A stretch of 64,000 nt of DNA from Streptomyces sp. NBC_00250 (GCF_036192275.1 NZ_CP108088.1:7984001-8048000); one strand, 5' to 3'; shown: positions 42,021-52,332, counted from the first letter of the stretch. Program-made: numbers and translations. Notes: generated by a model not told the origin, from the letters alone.

Positions 42021-44255
42021 TCATGACACGTTGGTGTACTTGGTGCCCTCGCCCGCGTACAGCGACGTCGACTGACGACTGAACGGCGCCGTGGCGGAGC
42101 CCGTCGAGCGGTAGACGTACGTGCCGGCGGGGCCGTACGCGATCAGGTCCGGGCGGCCGTCGTTCGTCACGTCTCCGGCACCGACGAGCTGGCTGAAGCC
42201 GCCCCACCCGCCGCCGACGCGGACGCGGGCGGAGTACGAGTGGTCGTTGCTCGGGTAGAGCCAGAGGACCCCGTCCTTGTCGCGGGCGACGAGGTCGCCG
42301 CCCGCGTCACCGGCGATGTCGCCGACGGCGGTCAGCTGGTTGTAGACGCCCCAGCCGCCGCCCATCCGGACCCGGGGCCCGTACGGCTTCGCCGCGTCGC
42401 CGGTGCCCAGGTAGCGCCACAGGAAGCCCGCGGTGTCGACGGCGAAGAGGTCCGCCTTGCCGTCCGCCCCGAGGTCCGAGCCGCCGGCGAGCCGGGTGTA
42501 CCCGCCCCACCCGCCGCCGATCCGGTAGCGGGTGGTGAAGGTGCCGTCGCCCTTGCCGAGGTAGTTCCACAGCACACCGGAGCCGTCGAGGGCGATGAGG
42601 TCGCCGTCCGAGCCGCCGCCGATGTTCCCGACGGCCTCGATCTGCTTGTACGTGTTCCAGCCCGGCCCGATCTTCGTCCGCTTGGCAGGCTTCGCCTGCC
42701 CGTTCACCGGCCAGTCGAACAGGTCGTCGCTCCACAGCACGCCGGAGGCGTCGCGGGCGAGGAGGTCCCCGGAGCCGTTGTCGGTGAAGTCGTGGGGGTT
42801 GGCCTGGCGGGACACCGTGAAGCCACCGGAGGCCGTGGCAGGAGCGCCGACACCGTCGAGCGGGGCGGCGGTCAGCTGCCAGGAGTAGGCGCCGTTCGGG
42901 GCGCTGGCCCCGTTCAGGAGCCCGTCCCACGAGAAGGCGAAGCGCGCGGGACCCCCGGACTCCGTCAGGCGCGTCACCTGCTTCCTGCCCGACCGGTTGT
43001 GCGTCAGCGTCAGGTCGACGCGGGCGTTGCCCCGCGACAGCGCCCACTCCATCGCCGTGCTGACCGGCTTCTCCAGGTTGACCGCGGTCGGGACCTTCGA
43101 CTCCGTCACCTCGACGCCGAGGACCCGGCCGGTTTCTGCGACGAGGGTGACGGTCGGCGTGCCGCCGAGGCCCTCGGTGATCCTGAACAGGCCGTCCGAT
43201 TCCGTCGTCGCACCGCGCACCAGCAGGCTGCCGTCGGCGGCGTGGGCGACGGAGGAGTAGTTCACCAGGAGCTTGGTGCGCGCGGCGCCCGTGACGACGT
43301 TCCGCGCGTACAGCGGGGTCAGGGCCTCCGGCCCGACCAGCGGGTCGCGCTGGGTCGCGTACAGGGCCGAGTCACCGACGATCCCGGCGAGGACGGGCTG
43401 CCCCGGGATGTCACCGAGCGGGATGTTCCTGACGATCCCGGATCCGCGCACCACGAGCTGGTGGCTGCCCGCCACGTTCGTGGTCCACGCCTCGTACTTC
43501 GAGGTGAGGGCGCCGGTGGCCGCCGCGTTCCACACGGCCGAACCGTTCATCCACGCCGGGTCGATGACCGTCCCCGAGACCACGGGGACGACGGCCCGCC
43601 AGGCGTACGGAGCCGGCCCCCCGTCCCCGCCGGTGTCGCGCAGCCCCTTGCCGAGGATCAGCACGACGGGCCTGCCGTTCGCGTCCTTGCCCGCGGCGAC
43701 CACCTTGTGGCCGGTCTCGGTCTCGCCCCGGTACGGGTTCGAGAGCTTCGTCTTCCGGACGACGCCGTTCACGTTCTCCAGTTGCCACAGCTCCCGGCCC
43801 ACGCCGGTCGTGGGCACGCTCACGTACAGGACGGAGCCGGCCACGCCGACCACCTCGGCACCGGATCCGATCGTGCCGACGCTGTGGTTGACGTACGTGG
43901 ACGTCGCCGGGTGGTACGCGACGAGCCTGCTGCCGTCACCCGTCACGATGTAGTCGGAGACGGAGTCGTAGCCGTACGGCCCGCCCAGGGGTGACACCGT
44001 GCCGTCGTTCTTGTGCCACTCCAGCGCCGTGGCGCCGTTCTCGTCCGTGCACGTCGTGACGTAGCCGTAGGCGCCGGTGGAGACGATCTCGGCCGCGACG
44101 GGCAGCAGACCCGGGGCGGTCGGCGCGCACCGGCCCTCGGCGTCGGTGGGGGCGGCGACCGCCGGGGCGGTGACGAGAGTCCCCGTGACGCCGGTGACCG
44201 TGGTCAGGGTGAGAAGGGCGGCGGCGAGCCGGAGCCCTGATATGTAGTGGTTCAC
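42021..44255 (-). CDS. Secreted FG-GAP/VCBS-like repeat protein
   Basis: Predicted 744 residues. GTG 44255 is chosen for the AGGAG four bases ahead and because it begins right before the signal peptide ([20 protein letters not shown], cleavage near AVAA). The middle carries beta-propeller-like and Ig-like sequence ([20 protein letters not shown]...[16 protein letters not shown]). From about residue 540 come five repeats of roughly 45 residues (for example [20 protein letters not shown] with [18 protein letters not shown]), typical of the secreted VCBS/FG-GAP proteins common in Streptomyces. Function is probably extracellular binding; no catalytic motif is seen. Confidence 0.85.
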   Translation of the reverse strand: MNHYISGLRLAAALLTLTTVTGVTGTLVTAPAVAAPTDAEGRCAPTAPGLLPVAAEIVSTGAYGYVTTCTDENGATALEWHKNDGTVSPLGGPYGYDSVSDYIVTGDGSRLVAYHPATSTYVNHSVGTIGSGAEVVGVAGSVLYVSVPTTGVGRELWQLENVNGVVRKTKLSNPYRGETETGHKVVAAGKDANGRPVVLILGKGLRDTGGDGGPAPYAWRAVVPVVSGTVIDPAWMNGSAVWNAAATGALTSKYEAWTTNVAGSHQLVVRGSGIVRNIPLGDIPGQPVLAGIVGDSALYATQRDPLVGPEALTPLYARNVVTGAARTKLLVNYSSVAHAADGSLLVRGATTESDGLFRITEGLGGTPTVTLVAETGRVLGVEVTESKVPTAVNLEKPVSTAMEWALSRGNARVDLTLTHNRSGRKQVTRLTESGGPARFAFSWDGLLNGASAPNGAYSWQLTAAPLDGVGAPATASGGFTVSRQANPHDFTDNGSGDLLARDASGVLWSDDLFDWPVNGQAKPAKRTKIGPGWNTYKQIEAVGNIGGGSDGDLIALDGSGVLWNYLGKGDGTFTTRYRIGGGWGGYTRLAGGSDLGADGKADLFAVDTAGFLWRYLGTGDAAKPYGPRVRMGGGWGVYNQLTAVGDIAGDAGGDLVARDKDGVLWLYPSNDHSYSARVRVGGGWGGFSQLVGAGDVTNDGRPDLIAYGPAGTYVYRSTGSATAPFSRQSTSLYAGEGTKYTNVS

Positions 44256-44369
44256 GATTCTCCTCGCATGATGCCCAGTCAGACTCATGATCGAGGCGAG
44301 TGGTTGTACGGGAGTTCGGTCGCTTGGGCAGGAGTCCGCCCGGACGGCTTCGTACTCCACGGGTGCTCC

Positions 44370-45014
44370 CTACCGGGTCGTGAGCAGGACGACGTGAAGG
44401 GTGCGGGGGCCGTGTACCCCTTCGACCCGGTCGAGTTCGATGTCGCTGGTCGCGGAGGGCCCCGAGATCCAGGTGAGGGGGCGGGTCGGGTCGAGGAGCG
44501 GCATGGCCTGCGGGACCGAGGCGACGATCTGGTCGGCGGCCCGTACGACACAGATGTGCAGGTCGGGCACGAGGGTGAGGGAGCGGGGGCCCTGGCCCGG
44601 GCCGCCGTCCAGGACGATCGTGCCGGTCTCGGCGATCGCCAGGGCGCAGCCGGTGACCACCGCGTCCGTTGCGTCGAGTTCGTACGGGGTGAGGGGCGTG
44701 TGGCGTTGTTCCACCGGCGTGCCCGACAGCCAGGCGGCGGGCAGCCCCGGTGGGACGGCGACCGAGACCGCCCCGTGGTCCTCCAGCAACCCCCCGATCA
44801 GGGCGGGGAGTTCGCGCTCCATGGCGCGGTGCACGTGCGCCCGGTAGTCGGCGAGGTTCTCGTGCAGGAGGTCGAGGACCGTGGCGGGGTCGTCGGGGGT
44901 GTGGGTGGTGAGGTAGCCGCGCGGGGCGGAGGGGGTGTCGGGTGCTTCGGCGAGCGCCGTACGGACGCGGCTCAGGATCCGCTCGCGGGAGGAGGGCGCC
45001 GGGGGTGTGGTCAT
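44370..45014 (-). CDS. lutC: Lactate utilization protein LutC (LUD domain)
   Basis: Predicted 214 residues from ATG 45014, overlapping the LutB stop (ATGA). The LUD-domain features VTGCALAIAETGTIVLDGGPG, SLTLVPDLHICVVRAADQIV and WISGPSATSDIELDRVEGVH GPRTLHVVLL are clear. With LutA and LutB it forms the iron-sulfur L-lactate oxidation complex that makes pyruvate. It is the last gene of the rhamnose/lactate cluster. The 114 bases toward the FG-GAP gene contain no other gene. Confidence 0.93.
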   Translation of the reverse strand: MTTPPAPSSRERILSRVRTALAEAPDTPSAPRGYLTTHTPDDPATVLDLLHENLADYRAHVHRAMERELPALIGGLLEDHGAVSVAVPPGLPAAWLSGTPVEQRHTPLTPYELDATDAVVTGCALAIAETGTIVLDGGPGQGPRSLTLVPDLHICVVRAADQIVASVPQAMPLLDPTRPLTWISGPSATSDIELDRVEGVHGPRTLHVVLLTTR

Positions 45015-46435
45015 GTGCGGTTCTTCTTCCACCAGTCGCGGAACGGTTCGGCGGGCATCTGCGGCAGGTCCCTGCTGTCGGTCCATCGGCTCGCGCCCGG
45101 ACCGGGGAGTTTCCTGGGGTGGAGCCGGCGGGTCCTGGCCGCGGCGCGCTCGCCCACCGCCAGGACGCCAGGGTTGTCGAGGACCCAGCCCGCCGCCTTG
45201 ATCGCGGCCTTCTCCAGCCGGTGCCCCCGGCCGCCCTGGTCGGCGACCCTCTCCCTGAGGTGGACGAGGACTTCGGGGATGTCGATGGCGACGGGGCAGA
45301 CGTCGTAGCAGGCACCGCAGAGGGAGGAGGCGTAGGGGAGGGAGGCGTCGATCTCGCTTTCCGTTCCCCGCAGTTGAGGGGTGAGGATGGCGCCGATCGG
45401 CCCGGGATAGACCGAGCCGTAGGCGTGCCCCCCGGCCCGCTCGTAGACCGGGCAGACGTTCAGACAGGCGGAACAGCGGATACAGCGCAGGGCCTGCCGG
45501 CCGACCTCGTCGGCGAGCGCGTCCGTGCGTCCGTTGTCGAGGAGCACCAGATGGAAGGCGGACGGCCCGTCGTCGTCGCTCGTGCCGGTCCACATGCTCG
45601 TGTACGGGTTCATGCGCTCGGCGGTCGACGAGCGCGGGAGGGTCTGGAGGAACACCTCCAGGTCGCGCCAGGAGGGGACGACCTTCTCGATGCCGACGAC
45701 GGAGATGAGGGTCTCGGGCAGGGTGAGGCACATCCGGCCGTTGCCCTCGGACTCGACGACGACCAGGGTGCCGGTCTCGGCGACCATGAAGTTGGCGCCC
45801 GAGATGCCGACCTTGGCCCGTAGGAACTTCTCCCGCAGATGCAGCCTGGCCGCCTCGGCCAGCTCGGCGGGACTGTCGGTGAGGCCCTCGGGCGCCGAGC
45901 GGCCCCATTTGCCCATCTCGGAGCGGAAGATGTCGCGGATCTCGCCCCGGTTGCGGTGGATCGCCGGTACCAGGATGTGCGAGGGGCGGTCTTCGCCGAG
46001 CTGCACGATCAGCTCGGCGAGGTCGGTCTCGTACGCGGAGATCCCCTCGGCCTCCAGGGCTTCGTTGAGACCGATCTCCTGCGTGGCCATCGACTTGACC
46101 TTGACGACCTCGGTCTCGCCGGTCGCCTTCACCAGGTCGGCGACGATCCGGTTCGCCTCGGCGGCGTCCGCCGCCCAGTGCACCGTCCCGCCCGCGGCGG
46201 TGACGGACTCCTCCAACTGGACCAGATAGTGGTCGAGCCGGTGGAGCGTGTGGTCCTTGATCTGCTTGCCCGCCTCGCGCAGCTCCGCCCAGTCGTCGAG
46301 TTCGGCCACGGCCACCGCCCGCTTGTCGCGGATGGTGTGGGTGGCGTGGCGCAGGTTCGCCCGCAGGGTGACGTTCCGTACGGCCTCGTGCGCGGCCTTC
46401 GGGAAGGCCGGCATTCCGATGAACGTGCCGCTCAT
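45011..46435 (-). CDS. lutB: Lactate utilization iron-sulfur protein LutB
   Basis: Predicted 474 residues; ATG 46435 overlaps the LutA stop (ATGA). The N-terminal LUD domain (ATQEIGLNEALEAEGI, GANFMVAETGTLVVVESEGN) is followed by two 4Fe-4S motifs, CIRCSACLNVCPVYE and CGACYDVCPVAIDIPEV, and a C-terminal helical segment ending in FRDWWKKN. This is the expected LutB architecture and length. It passes electrons from lactate within the LutABC complex at the membrane or in the cytoplasm. Confidence 0.95.
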   Translation of the reverse strand: MSGTFIGMPAFPKAAHEAVRNVTLRANLRHATHTIRDKRAVAVAELDDWAELREAGKQIKDHTLHRLDHYLVQLEESVTAAGGTVHWAADAAEANRIVADLVKATGETEVVKVKSMATQEIGLNEALEAEGISAYETDLAELIVQLGEDRPSHILVPAIHRNRGEIRDIFRSEMGKWGRSAPEGLTDSPAELAEAARLHLREKFLRAKVGISGANFMVAETGTLVVVESEGNGRMCLTLPETLISVVGIEKVVPSWRDLEVFLQTLPRSSTAERMNPYTSMWTGTSDDDGPSAFHLVLLDNGRTDALADEVGRQALRCIRCSACLNVCPVYERAGGHAYGSVYPGPIGAILTPQLRGTESEIDASLPYASSLCGACYDVCPVAIDIPEVLVHLRERVADQGGRGHRLEKAAIKAAGWVLDNPGVLAVGERAAARTRRLHPRKLPGPGASRWTDSRDLPQMPAEPFRDWWKKNRT

Positions 46436-47187
46436 GCCAGGGGCTCCTCTTCCGTGCTCGCGAGAATCTCGGCGATGTGCAGGGCGCGTTGCGGGGCGTC
46501 CTGACGACGCAGCATGCCATCGATGTGCATCAGGCAGGAGTTGTCGGCGCCGCACAGCACCTCCGCGCCGGTGGCAAGGGAGTTGCGGACCTTGTCGGCG
46601 CCCATCGCCGTCGACACGTCGGCGTTCTTCACCGCGAACGTGCCGCCGAAGCCGCAGCACTCTTCGGCCCCCGGCAGTTCCACCAGCTCCAGTCCCTTCA
46701 CGGCCTGCAGCAGCCTGCGCGGCCGCTCGCCCAGGCCCAGCATGCGCAGACCGTGACAGGAGGGGTGGTAGGTCACCTTGTGCGGGAAGTACGCCCCCAC
46801 GTCCGTCACGCCCAGGACGTCGACGAGGAACTCCGTCAGCTCGTACGTCCTCGGAACTAGGGACTCGGCGGCGTCCGCGAGGGAGCTGCCACGCCCCTCG
46901 GCGCGCGCCTTCCGCCCGATCCGCGGATAGTTGTCCCGCACCATGGCGACACAGGAGCCGGAGGGGGTGACCACATGGTCGTAGCCCTCGAAGGCCCGCG
47001 CCGTGCGGCGTACCAACGGCTCGGTCTCCCGGCGGTAGCCCGTGTTGAACTGGGGCTGTCCGCAACAGGTCTGGGCGGCGGGGAAGTCCACGGACACGCC
47101 GAGGCGTTCGAGCACCTTGACGGTCGCGATGGCCGTGGAGGGGTAGACCGCGTCGTTGACGCAGGTGGCGAAGAGGGCGACGCGCAT
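46432..47187 (-). CDS. lutA: Lactate utilization protein LutA (CCG-domain subunit)
   Basis: Predicted 251 residues. Two CCG-type cysteine motifs typical of heterodisulfide-reductase-like subunits are present: QTCCGQPQFNTGY with TPSGSCVAM, and EECCGFGGTFAVKN with ADNSCLMH. ATG 47187 shares one base with the stop codon of rhaB (TGATG), so rhamnulokinase and the lactate complex are translated in series. It is the LutA component of L-lactate oxidation. Confidence 0.94.
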   Translation of the reverse strand: MRVALFATCVNDAVYPSTAIATVKVLERLGVSVDFPAAQTCCGQPQFNTGYRRETEPLVRRTARAFEGYDHVVTPSGSCVAMVRDNYPRIGRKARAEGRGSSLADAAESLVPRTYELTEFLVDVLGVTDVGAYFPHKVTYHPSCHGLRMLGLGERPRRLLQAVKGLELVELPGAEECCGFGGTFAVKNADVSTAMGADKVRNSLATGAEVLCGADNSCLMHIDGMLRRQDAPQRALHIAEILASTEEEPLA

Positions 47188-48704
47188 CAGGAGTTCCTCG
47201 GGGCGGTGTCGAGTCGGGCGGCGGCCACGTCCCAGACGGCGCTGTCACCCCGGGGGATGTAGCGCCGCAGGTGCTGGGTGGAGGCGACGAGTTCTCGCAT
47301 GGCGGCGAGGTCGCCGACCAGACCCGTGGCCCTGGCCTGGACGAGGATATTGCCCAGGGCCGTGGCTTCGGTGGGTCCGGCGACGACGGGCAGTCCGGTG
47401 GCGTCGGCGGTGAGTTGGCAGAGCAGTTCGTTGCGCGACCCGCCGCCGACGATGTGGACGCGGGTGATGTCGCGGCCCGCGAGGTCGGCGGCATGGCGAA
47501 GGGTGCGACGGTGGGCCAGCGCCAGGCTCTCCAGGACGCAGCGGATCACGGCGCCCTGGCTGCCGGGCACGGGCTGGCCGGTGCGGGCGCAGAAGTCCCG
47601 GATGCGGGCCGGCATGTCGCCGGGGGCGAGGAACTCCGGGGCGTCCGGGTCGACCACCGAGGTGAAGGGCGCCGACCGGGCGGCTTCGGCGAGGAGCGTG
47701 GGGAGGTGGTCCGGCAGGCCGTCCTTGTCCCAGGTGCGCCGGCACTCTTCGAGCAGCCACATGCCCATGATGTTGCGCAGATAGCGGATCGTGCCGTCGA
47801 CGCCGCGCTCGTTGGTGAAGTTCGCCGCACGGGACTCCTCCGTCAGGACGGGGGCGTCCAGTTCGAGCCCGGCCAGCGACCACGTGCCGCACGAGATGTA
47901 GGCGAAGTCCGGCCGGGTGGCCGGCACGGCGACCACGGCGGACGCGGTGTCGTGCGAGGCGACGGTGGTCACCGGGGTCAGAGGAGCGAGCCCGGTGTAC
48001 GCGGCGACATGGGGCAGGAGGTTCCCGGCCCGGTCGCCGGGGGAGCGCAGCGGAGGCAGCAGGCCGGGGTCGAGCGAGAGCCGGTTGAGCAGCTCCCCGG
48101 ACCAGGTGCCGGTGCGCGCGTCGAACAGACCCGTGGTGGAGGCGTTGGTCTCCTCGGCGCCGACGGCTCCGGTCAGCCAGTGGACCAGGAGGTCCGGGAT
48201 GAGCAACATGGTTCGAGCGGTGTCCAGTTGGACGCTCCCGGCTGCCGAGGCGAGCTGGAAGACCGTGTTGAACGGCAGGTGCTGCAGGCCGGTGATCCCG
48301 TACAGCTCCTCGCGGCCGACCGAGGCCCATACGCGCTCGGCCGCTCCGGCGGTCCGCTCGTCGCGATAGTGGTACGGCTGGCCGAGCAGGGCGCCGTCGG
48401 CGTCGAGGAGCCCGTAGTCCACGGCCCAGCTGTCCACGCCGATGGAGGCCACCGGCCCGGAGCGGGCCGCCGTGCGCAGACCGTCGAGGACACCCTGGAA
48501 GAGGGCCAGTACGTCCCAGCGCAGGCCGTCCGGAAGTCGCACCGGGGTGTTGGGGAAGCGGTGTGCCTCGGTGAGGTCGAGACGGTCCCGGCCGACCCGG
48601 CCGAGGATCACCCGACCGCTGGTGGCGCCGAGATCGACCGCGGCGAATGCGGAGGCGAAGGAGGCGCGGGACGAGGCGGCGGAGGGCGAGGGGGTGGTGG
48701 TCAC
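47187..48704 (-). CDS. rhaB: Rhamnulokinase
   Basis: Predicted 505 residues; GTG 48704 follows GGAGG at seven bases. FGGY-kinase signatures are present: AAVDLGATSGRVILGRVG (phosphate 1), GVDSWAVDYGLLDADG (catalytic Asp region), ISCGTWSLAGLE and VHIVGGGSRNELLCQLTADA (adenosine). It phosphorylates L-rhamnulose at C1. Neighbours supply the preceding isomerase and following aldolase, so the assignment is secure within the FGGY family. Lut genes follow directly with an overlap. Confidence 0.94.
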   Translation of the reverse strand: MTTTPSPSAASSRASFASAFAAVDLGATSGRVILGRVGRDRLDLTEAHRFPNTPVRLPDGLRWDVLALFQGVLDGLRTAARSGPVASIGVDSWAVDYGLLDADGALLGQPYHYRDERTAGAAERVWASVGREELYGITGLQHLPFNTVFQLASAAGSVQLDTARTMLLIPDLLVHWLTGAVGAEETNASTTGLFDARTGTWSGELLNRLSLDPGLLPPLRSPGDRAGNLLPHVAAYTGLAPLTPVTTVASHDTASAVVAVPATRPDFAYISCGTWSLAGLELDAPVLTEESRAANFTNERGVDGTIRYLRNIMGMWLLEECRRTWDKDGLPDHLPTLLAEAARSAPFTSVVDPDAPEFLAPGDMPARIRDFCARTGQPVPGSQGAVIRCVLESLALAHRRTLRHAADLAGRDITRVHIVGGGSRNELLCQLTADATGLPVVAGPTEATALGNILVQARATGLVGDLAAMRELVASTQHLRRYIPRGDSAVWDVAAARLDTAPRNS

Positions 48705-48733
48705 GTGGGTACCTCCGCGGACACGCGGCTGAT

Positions 48734-48818
48734 CGGAGAAGGGGAAACGGGGGAGCGGGGAAGCGCGGAAGAGAGGAAGCGCGGAAGTGGGGGGAGCGGG
48801 AAACGGGAGCGGGAACGG
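48734..48818 (+). repeat. Purine-rich low-complexity stretch between rhaB and the aldolase gene
   Basis: About 85 bases are nearly all G and A (repeated GGGGAAACGGGGGAGCGGGG, GGAAGCGCGGAAG, GGGAGCGGGAAACGGGAGC). It fills most of the 181-bp gap between two cluster genes. It could adopt unusual structure and slow transcription or translation into rhaB and lut; no other function is evident. Confidence 0.6.
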
Positions 48819-48885
48819 CGGCACCGGCGGGCGCACCTGGAGCCGGCCTCGGTTCACCGGCCCCAGGGCGATCGAGTTCCGCCCG

Positions 48886-50925
48886 TCAGCGCAGGAACGC
48901 CGCCGCGACCCCCGCGTCGACGGGGACGTGCACACCGGTGGTGTGGCTGAGGTCGCCGCCGGTGAGGGCGAAGACCGCGTTCGCGACGTGCTCGGGGAGC
49001 ACCTCGCGCTTGAGCAGCGTCCGCTGGGCGTAGAACTCGCCGAGCTTCTCCTCCTCGATCCCGTACGTGGCGGCCCGCTGGGCGCCCCAGCCGCCGGCGA
49101 AGATGCCGGAGCCGCGCACGACACCGTCCGGATTGACGCCGTTGACGCGGATGCCGTGCTCTCCGAGCTCGGCGGCGAGGAGCCGGACCTGGTGGGCCTG
49201 GTCGGCCTTGGTGGCGGAGTACGCGATGTTGTTCGGGCCGGCGAAGACGGAGTTCTTCGAGGCGATGTAGACGATGTCGCCGCCGAGCCCCTGCTCGATC
49301 ATGACGCGGGCGGCCTCGCGGGAGACGAGGAAGGACCCCCGGGCCATGACGGCGTGCTGCAGGTCCCAGTCCCCGGCCGTCGTGTCGAGCAGCGGCTTGG
49401 AGAGGGAGATGCCCGCGTTGTTGACGACCAGGTCGACGCCTCCGAAGGCGAGGGCGGCGGCCTTGAACGCCTCCGTGATCTGTGCCTCGGAGGTGACGTC
49501 GACGGTGACCGCCACCGCCTTGTCCGGACCGCCCAGCTCCTCGGCGACGGCCGCCGCGTTCTTCCCGTTCAGATCGGCGACCACCACGCAAGCGCCCTCG
49601 GCGACCAGCCGCTGCGCGATGGCCCGGCCGATGCCGGAGCCGGCGCCCGTCACCAGGGCGACCCGGGTGGCCAGCGGCTTCGGCTTCGGCATGCGCCGCA
49701 GCTTGGCCTCCTCCAGGTCCCAGTACTCGATCCGGAACTTCTCCGATTCCTCGATCGGCGCGTACGAGGAGACCGCCTCCGCGCCCCGCATCACGTTGAT
49801 CGCGTTCACGTAGAACTCGCCGGCCACCCGGGCGGTCTGCTTGTCCTTGCCGAAGGAGAACATGCCGACGCCGGGGACCAGGACGATCGCCGGGTCCGCG
49901 CCGCGCATCGCGGGGGAGCCGGTGGTGGCGTGGCGCGCGTAGTAGGCGGCGTACTCCTCGCGGTACGCGGTGTGCAGCTCCTTCAGCCGGGCGACGGCCT
50001 CGCCGAGTTCGGCCGTGGCGGGCAGGTCGAGGACGAGCGGCCTGACCTTGGTCCGCAGGAAGTGGTCCGGGCAGGAGGTGCCCAGGGCGGCGAGGCGCGG
50101 GTGCCCGTCGTGGGAGAGGAAGTCGAGGACCGCTTCGGAGTCGGTGAAGTGCCCGACCTGCGGCCGGTCCTGGGAAGCGAGCGACCGGACGACGGGCGCG
50201 AGGGCGGCGGCCCGTTCCCTGCGCGGTTCCTCGTCCAGCGCGCCGTAGCCCTCCGACGGCGCGCCGAAGGGCTGCTCCTTGCCCCGGTCGGCGAGGAACG
50301 TCTCCGCCGTACGGATCATCCACAGGGCGTTGTCCTCGCACTCGTCGGCGCTCGCGCCCCAGGCCGTGATGCCGTGCCCGCCCAGGACCACACCGACGGC
50401 CCGGGGGTTGGCCTCCTTGATCGCGGCGATGTCGAGGCCGAGCTGGAACCCCGGACGCCGCCACGGCACCCACGCCACCTTCTCCCCGAAACACTCCTCG
50501 GTCAGCGCCTCACCGTCCGCCGCGCAGGCCAGGGCGATGCCGGAGTCAGGGTGGAGGTGGTCGACGTGAGCGGCCTCCACGAGACCGTGCATGGCCGTGT
50601 CGATGGACGGGGCGGCGCCGCCCTTGCCGTGGAGGCAGTAGTCGAACGCGGCGACCATCTCGTCCTCGCGTTCCACCCCCGGATACACCTCCTTGAGCCC
50701 CCGCAGCCGGTCGAGCCGCAGCACGGCGAGGCCGTCCTCGGTGAGCGTGCCGAGGTCGCCGCCCGAGCCCTTCACCCACATCAGCTCGATGTCGTGGCCG
50801 GTCACCGGGTCGGTGACGGCGCCCTTCGCGGACGCGTTGCCGCCCGCGTAGTTGGTGTTGCGCGGGTCGGAGCCCAGCCGGTGCGCGCGGTCGAGGAGCG
50901 CGGCGACTTCGGGGTGGGTAGCCAT
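48886..50925 (-). CDS. Bifunctional rhamnulose-1-phosphate aldolase / lactaldehyde dehydrogenase
   Basis: Predicted 679 residues. The N-terminal half is a class-II aldolase domain (TNYAGGNASAKGAV, HVDHLHPDSGIALACAADGE, GGHGITAWGASADEC, giving metal-binding His residues). From about residue 430 comes a short-chain dehydrogenase with VALVTGAGSGIGRAIAQRLV, NNAGIS and the catalytic YSATK. In bacteria with this fusion the aldolase gives dihydroxyacetone phosphate and L-lactaldehyde, and the dehydrogenase oxidises lactaldehyde to L-lactate. That explains the adjoining lutABC genes, which turn the lactate into pyruvate. Transcribed between rhaI and rhaB. Confidence 0.94.
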   Translation of the reverse strand: MATHPEVAALLDRAHRLGSDPRNTNYAGGNASAKGAVTDPVTGHDIELMWVKGSGGDLGTLTEDGLAVLRLDRLRGLKEVYPGVEREDEMVAAFDYCLHGKGGAAPSIDTAMHGLVEAAHVDHLHPDSGIALACAADGEALTEECFGEKVAWVPWRRPGFQLGLDIAAIKEANPRAVGVVLGGHGITAWGASADECEDNALWMIRTAETFLADRGKEQPFGAPSEGYGALDEEPRRERAAALAPVVRSLASQDRPQVGHFTDSEAVLDFLSHDGHPRLAALGTSCPDHFLRTKVRPLVLDLPATAELGEAVARLKELHTAYREEYAAYYARHATTGSPAMRGADPAIVLVPGVGMFSFGKDKQTARVAGEFYVNAINVMRGAEAVSSYAPIEESEKFRIEYWDLEEAKLRRMPKPKPLATRVALVTGAGSGIGRAIAQRLVAEGACVVVADLNGKNAAAVAEELGGPDKAVAVTVDVTSEAQITEAFKAAALAFGGVDLVVNNAGISLSKPLLDTTAGDWDLQHAVMARGSFLVSREAARVMIEQGLGGDIVYIASKNSVFAGPNNIAYSATKADQAHQVRLLAAELGEHGIRVNGVNPDGVVRGSGIFAGGWGAQRAATYGIEEEKLGEFYAQRTLLKREVLPEHVANAVFALTGGDLSHTTGVHVPVDAGVAAAFLR

Positions 50926-51011
50926 GCGGGATCAGCCCTTCGGAAGAGAACGTGCGGTGAGTGAAGGCGGGGGAGTGGAAGCCCCGTGCTCGGCGGGGGG
51001 AAACGCGTCGG

Positions 51012-52178
51012 TCAGGCCCCCCACCCCGCCTGCTCCCCGCCGACCCGCTCGGCCGCGATCCGCTCCTGCCGACCGGAGGCGGCGTAGGCCGCGACGGGGT
51101 CGGGGGCGAGGCCTCGCTCCTCCCGCAGTTCGCGCAGCAGCGGCCGTACGTCGGTGTTGTACGCGTCCATCAGGACCGCGTTGGCTCCCAGCACGTCACC
51201 GGCCCGCTGTGCGGCGGCGAGGGCGTCGGTATCGACGAGGAGTGCCTTGGCGGTGGCCTCCTGCACGTTCGTCACGGAGCGGATGACGGCCGGGACCTTC
51301 GCCTCGATGTTGTGGCACTGGTCGAGCATGAACGCCACGTTCGTGGCGGGATCGAGGCCGCCGTTCCGGGCGACCTCGTGCATGATCCGGAAGAGCTGGA
51401 ACGGGTCGGCGGAGCCGACCATCAGGTCGTCGTCCGCGTAGAAGCGCGAGTTGAAGTCGAAGCCGCCGAGCCTTCCCTCCCGCAGGAGGAAGGCCACGAT
51501 GAACTCGATGTTGGTTCCCGGGGCGTGGTGCCCGGTGTCCACGACGACCTGCGCCTTCGGGCCCAACTTCAGGCAGTGGGCGTACGAGGTGCCCCAGTCG
51601 GGCACGTCCGTCGTGTAGAAGGCGGGCTCGAAGAACTTGTACTCCAGCAGCATCCGCTGGTCGTCGCCGAGCCGCCCGTACACCTCGGCCAAGGCCTCCG
51701 CCAGCCGGTCCTGGCGGGCGACGATGTCGTCCTGGCCGGGGTAGTTCGTGCCGTCGGCGAACCACAGCTTCAGATCGTTCGAACCGGTGGCGTCCATGAT
51801 GTCGACGCACTCCAGCAGGTGGTCGACGGCCTTGCGGCGGACCTTGGCGTCCGGGTGGCAGACGCTGCCCAGCCGGTAGGCGTCGTCCTGGAAGGTGTTG
51901 GAGTTGATCGCGCCGAGTTCGAGGCCGCGCTCCTTCGCGTACGCGCCGAGAGCCGCGTAGTCGTCGACCTCGTCCCACGGGATGTGCAGGGACACCTTGG
52001 GGGCGACGCCGGTGAACGCGTGGACCTGCGCCGCGTCGTCGAGCTTCTCCTGCGGGGTGCGCGGTACGCCCGGCTGCGCGAACACCTTGAACCGGGTGCC
52101 GGAGTTTCCGTAGCCCCAGGAGGGTGTCTCGATCCGCTGGCGGGCGAGTGCGGCCTTCACGGCGGCTATGTCAGGCAT
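51012..52178 (-). CDS. rhaI: L-rhamnose isomerase (RhaI type)
   Basis: Predicted 388 residues. ATG 52178 is chosen for GAGG five bases ahead; the GTG six bases earlier overlaps that site. The TIM-barrel sugar-isomerase motifs are [69 protein letters not shown] and [20 protein letters not shown], including the metal-binding Glu, Asp and His positions of the Gram-positive/Pseudomonas stutzeri-type enzyme. It converts L-rhamnose to L-rhamnulose. It is the first gene of the rhamnose cluster, right behind a palindromic operator. Confidence 0.94.
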   Translation of the reverse strand: MPDIAAVKAALARQRIETPSWGYGNSGTRFKVFAQPGVPRTPQEKLDDAAQVHAFTGVAPKVSLHIPWDEVDDYAALGAYAKERGLELGAINSNTFQDDAYRLGSVCHPDAKVRRKAVDHLLECVDIMDATGSNDLKLWFADGTNYPGQDDIVARQDRLAEALAEVYGRLGDDQRMLLEYKFFEPAFYTTDVPDWGTSYAHCLKLGPKAQVVVDTGHHAPGTNIEFIVAFLLREGRLGGFDFNSRFYADDDLMVGSADPFQLFRIMHEVARNGGLDPATNVAFMLDQCHNIEAKVPAVIRSVTNVQEATAKALLVDTDALAAAQRAGDVLGANAVLMDAYNTDVRPLLRELREERGLAPDPVAAYAASGRQERIAAERVGGEQAGWGA

Positions 52179-52191
52179 GGTCACCTCGGAC

Positions 52192-52332
52192 TAGTGAATC
52201 GATTCATTACGTGAGGGGAAGCTAGCTCCGGAGGTGAGGGTCGTCAAGGTTCTTGACCGGTCGGCAGACGTGGGCTCTTGACCGGCCGGGCGGATGGTTC
52301 CGGCATCCGGGCAGCGCGAATGAAACATTTCA
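52192..52332. promoter_or_regulatory. Rhamnose operon control region with palindromic operators
   Basis: 52195-52206 is a perfect palindrome TGAATCGATTCA, extended to 18 bases with one mismatched pair (TAGTGAATCGATTCATTA); it lies 13-31 bases before the rhaI start. A related site TGAAACATTTCA lies at 52321-52332, matching 9 of 12 bases. The form fits LacI- or DeoR-type regulators of rhamnose genes. No such regulator is encoded in the window. The rest of the gap to 52461 holds no gene. Confidence 0.65.
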
